Origin: Sphingobacteriia bacterium | Lineage (GTDB): Bacteria > Bacteroidota > Bacteroidia > NS11-12g > UBA955 | Assembly (NCBI GenBank): GCA_021151535.1 | Contig: JAGKXC010000074.1 | Coordinates: 1 to 27,335, forward strand | DNA: 27,335 bases | Reading direction: 5' to 3' | Shown: positions 25,680 through 27,335 of the stretch, in pieces | Layout: each line of letters opens with the position of its first letter | How positions within the stretch are numbered: position 1 is the first letter of the stretch | Notes under the pieces: generated by a model | The model's input: the letters and a program-made list of their open reading frames with translations, nothing else | Databases searched by the model: none | Told to the model about the DNA's origin: nothing | Program-made: the position numbers and the translations under genes

Positions 25680-26178
25680 CGCCTTTATAGTTCTTTCTTT
25701 CAACAAAAATGTGCAACGTTTCGCCATAAGTATGAATACCACTTCTAACGATTTCACCATTTTCATCACTAATCACTTCAGGTTCCAAAAAAGGCTTGGC
25801 TCCGCGTGCTACGGTTTCGTTAAAAGCACTTCTGGCGTCATCAACCCATAATGCAATTACCTTCACCCCATCGCCATGCATTCGAATGTGATGCGAAATT
25901 TCTGAATTGGGATCCAACGGTGTGGTTAAAACCAAACGGATTTTATCCTGCACCAACACATAAGATGTGCGATCGCGCATGCCTGTTTCCAATCCTGCAT
26001 ATGCCAATTCTTGAAAACCAAAAGCAGTTTTATAATAATGGGCCGCTTGCTTGGCATTGCCAACATATAATTCTACGTAATCCGTACCGTTAATTGGCAA
26101 GAAATCTCCAGCCGCGTCAAATATCTTCTCTCCAGAATAATTAAAATTCTCAACGTGGGTTAAATCATTGTTATTCAT
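25666..26178 (-). pseudogene. hppD: 4-hydroxyphenylpyruvate dioxygenase, N-terminal part
   Basis: ATG 26178 starts an HPPD N-terminal domain: DFLPINGTDYVELYVGNAKQ, HYYKTAFGFQ, SYVLVQDKIRLVLTTPL, HGDGVKVIALWVDDA and GETLHIFVERKNYKGV. Native coding ends at that V (about 25680), three residues before the wrong-frame stop. HPPD converts 4-hydroxyphenylpyruvate to homogentisate in tyrosine catabolism. The two parts total about 307 residues against about 380 for relatives, so 70-75 residues are missing (D is 2 modulo 3, hence the frame change). The gene begins 15 bases after the hmgA stop, so the two are co-transcribed. Confidence 0.88.
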
Positions 26179-26193
26179 GAAATTATAGTATAA

Positions 26194-26754
26194 TTATTTG
26201 CTAATCCAAGATGTATAATAGTCTTTCACTTCGTATTTCAAGGCCTCTTTGGTAATCTTCAAAGGGTTAAAAGGATCAATCATTACCGCCAATTCGCTCG
26301 TTTCTTTCTTGCCAATACTACGCTCAATTGCCCCGGGATGCGGACCATGTGGAACACCACCTGGATGCAGCGTAAACTGACCTTTATTGATGTTATTTCT
26401 GCTCATAAAATCGCCATCTACATAATACAAAATCTCATCTGCATCGATGTTGCTATGGTGATAAGGAGCGGGAATGGAATCGGGATGATAATCATACATC
26501 CTTGGCACAAAAGAACAAACTACAAAGTTCTTACCTTCAAACTGTTGATGTATAGGAGGCGGCATATGGATTCTCCCTGTAATGGGTTCAAAATCATGGA
26601 TTGAGAACGCATAAGGATAATTGTATCCGTCCCAACCTACCAAATCAAATGGATGATATCCATACACATAAGGGTAAACCAAACCGCGCTTTTTAATGCG
26701 AATAAGGAAATCGCCCTTCTCATCTTTTGTTTCAAAATTCTCCGGATTAAACCG
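26194..26754 (-). pseudogene. hmgA: Homogentisate 1,2-dioxygenase, C-terminal part (frame-shifted)
   Basis: About 186 residues reading RFNPENFETKDEKGDFLIR, then YGYHPFDLVGWDGYNYPYAF, FEPITGRIHMPPPIHQQFEG and FVVCSFVPRMYDYHPDSIP. The metal-site block PYHHSNIDADEILYYVDGDF (His and Glu ligands) and LHPGGVPHGPHPGAIERSIG (second His ligand) follow, and the end is SWISK. The catalytic core is complete here. There is no plausible start codon of its own; a TTG at 26682 is the first possible one and would cut conserved sequence. It joins the N-terminal part only across a missing block of about 40-45 residues. Confidence 0.88.
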
Positions 26755-27217
26755 TACCTCTTGGAATAATCAAATAATCGCCATAGGCAAAATCAATGGT
26801 GCCGTACATCGTTTTTAATCGCCCCGAACCCTTATGAATGAACAACATTTCATCAGAATCTGAATTCTTAAAGAAATAATCATCCATGGAAGCCGAAGGG
26901 CAAGCAATACCAATTTGCAAATCATCGTTCACAAAAAACACTTTGCGGCTATCGAGGTAATCTGCGGAAGGCTCCACATCATAACCCAAGAAGCTCAAGC
27001 ATTTCATGTTATCTTCTAAAGCAATTTCCGGGCGATAGCTCACAGGCTCGCCGATACTTTTCACCACCGTTGGCGGATTCAAATGATACAACAAAGATGA
27101 TGTACTACTGAAACCCTCGGTTCCAAACAATTCTTCATGGTATAACTCGCCGTTGGGCTGGCGGAAAACAGTGTGGCGCTTTTTGGGAATAAACCCAGCT
27201 TTCTGATATACTGGCAT
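26747..27217 (-). pseudogene. hmgA: Homogentisate 1,2-dioxygenase, N-terminal part
   Basis: ATG 27217 (MPVYQKAGFIPKKRHTVFRQ) matches the usual HmgA N-terminus; a GTG at 27262 in the same frame is too far upstream and overlaps the promoter. Then come LYHEELFGTEGFSSTSSLLY, SRKVFFVNDDLQIGIA, DEMLFIHKGSGRLKTMYG and GDYLIIPRGTV followed by a stop at 26747. Intact enzymes continue with an IYQ.H-type segment and a block leading to the DEKGDF motif; that block is absent. The enzyme opens the homogentisate ring to maleylacetoacetate. The two parts total about 342 residues against about 385. Confidence 0.88.
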
Positions 27218-27246
27218 AATAGGCTGCGTATTTATAGCAATGTGGG

Positions 27247-27254
27247 CAAAATTA
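27247..27254 (-). promoter_or_regulatory. -7 box of the hmgA-hppD operon
   Basis: The minus strand reads TAATTTTG from 27254 to 27247, a perfect TAnnTTTG box ending 29 bases before ATG 27217. A TTG at 27272-27270 is 15 bases upstream, slightly closer than usual. Confidence 0.5.
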
Positions 27255-27324
27255 TAGCCCACCGCCAGCCAAAAAACTGATATATGTCAGCCCACTACCC
27301 CATTTTTATCAGCCTTTCAGTTAT

Positions 27325-27332
27325 TACCTTTG
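27325..27332 (+). promoter_or_regulatory. -7 box for a rightward gene beyond the window
   Basis: TACCTTTG at 27325-27332, a perfect TAnnTTTG box at the window edge and divergent from hmgA. No TTG lies at the expected distance. It probably serves a gene starting just outside. Confidence 0.4.
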
Positions 27333-27335
27333 CAG

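Noticed and set aside
9818..27262. Programmed ribosomal frameshifting or sequencing indels as the cause of the four split genes
   Set aside because: Conserved residues are missing at every join, so a one- or two-base slip would not restore a family-length protein, and no slippery-site plus pseudoknot arrangement was seen.
1..27335. Mobile element, phage, CRISPR array or defence island
   Set aside because: No transposase, integrase, Cas, direct-repeat array, tRNA-associated attachment site or terminal inverted repeats were found on either strand.

Overview
The window looks like chromosomal DNA of an AT-rich member of the Bacteroidota. Signs are TAnnTTTG-type -7 promoter boxes, no Shine-Dalgarno-like sites, DUF1573 proteins, a TonB-dependent receptor under a TPP riboswitch, secreted enzymes with type IX secretion (T9SS) C-terminal domains, a tmRNA of the usual Bacteroidota form, and an hmgA-hppD-kynA aromatic amino acid cluster. 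I cannot assign a genus. No phage, insertion sequence, CRISPR array or tRNA was seen. The only gene-free stretch above 300 bases (23576-24109) holds the tmRNA, its promoter and a terminator.

Layout: 1-1558 (+) three small exported DUF1573-type proteins, with a terminator between the second and third. 1564-7119 (-) a tight run: YfhO-like membrane protein, M1 aminopeptidase, ACC-deaminase/D-cysteine-desulfhydrase-type PLP enzyme. 7123-9819 (+) promoter, TPP riboswitch, TonB-dependent receptor (probably thiamin uptake), terminator. 9765-13966 (-) large secreted M4 metalloprotease with PKD, CUB and Ig/SprB-like repeats. 14011-16753 (-) SGNH-like protein and MBOAT acyltransferase, a likely O-acylation pair. 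16806-19667 (-) secreted GH13 amylase-family enzyme. 19877-23045 (+) YqgE/AlgH, Cu(I) P1B-ATPase and a CopZ-like chaperone. 23150-23575 (-) small lipoprotein. 23675-24045 (+) tmRNA. 24110-27217 (-) tryptophan 2,3-dioxygenase, 4-hydroxyphenylpyruvate dioxygenase and homogentisate dioxygenase.

The most striking feature is that four minus-strand genes each carry one internal lesion of the same kind. They are the M4 protease tail (about 9923), MBOAT (about 16165), hppD (about 25680) and hmgA (about 26753). In each, a conserved block of roughly 25-75 codons is missing and the reading frame changes at the join. The flanking coding sequence is otherwise undamaged. These are either recent deletions or assembly mis-joins; they are not simple one-base frameshifts, because conserved residues, including an expected iron-ligand His of HPPD, are absent. 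All four joins have a CG at or next to the breakpoint (three read ACGC on the + strand). A second unexplained signal is a strong excess of the heptamer GGGCGAT/ATCGCCC, with at least 18 copies counted by eye.

All coordinates and motifs come from reading the sequence. Product names rest on family motifs recognised by eye; no database search was run.
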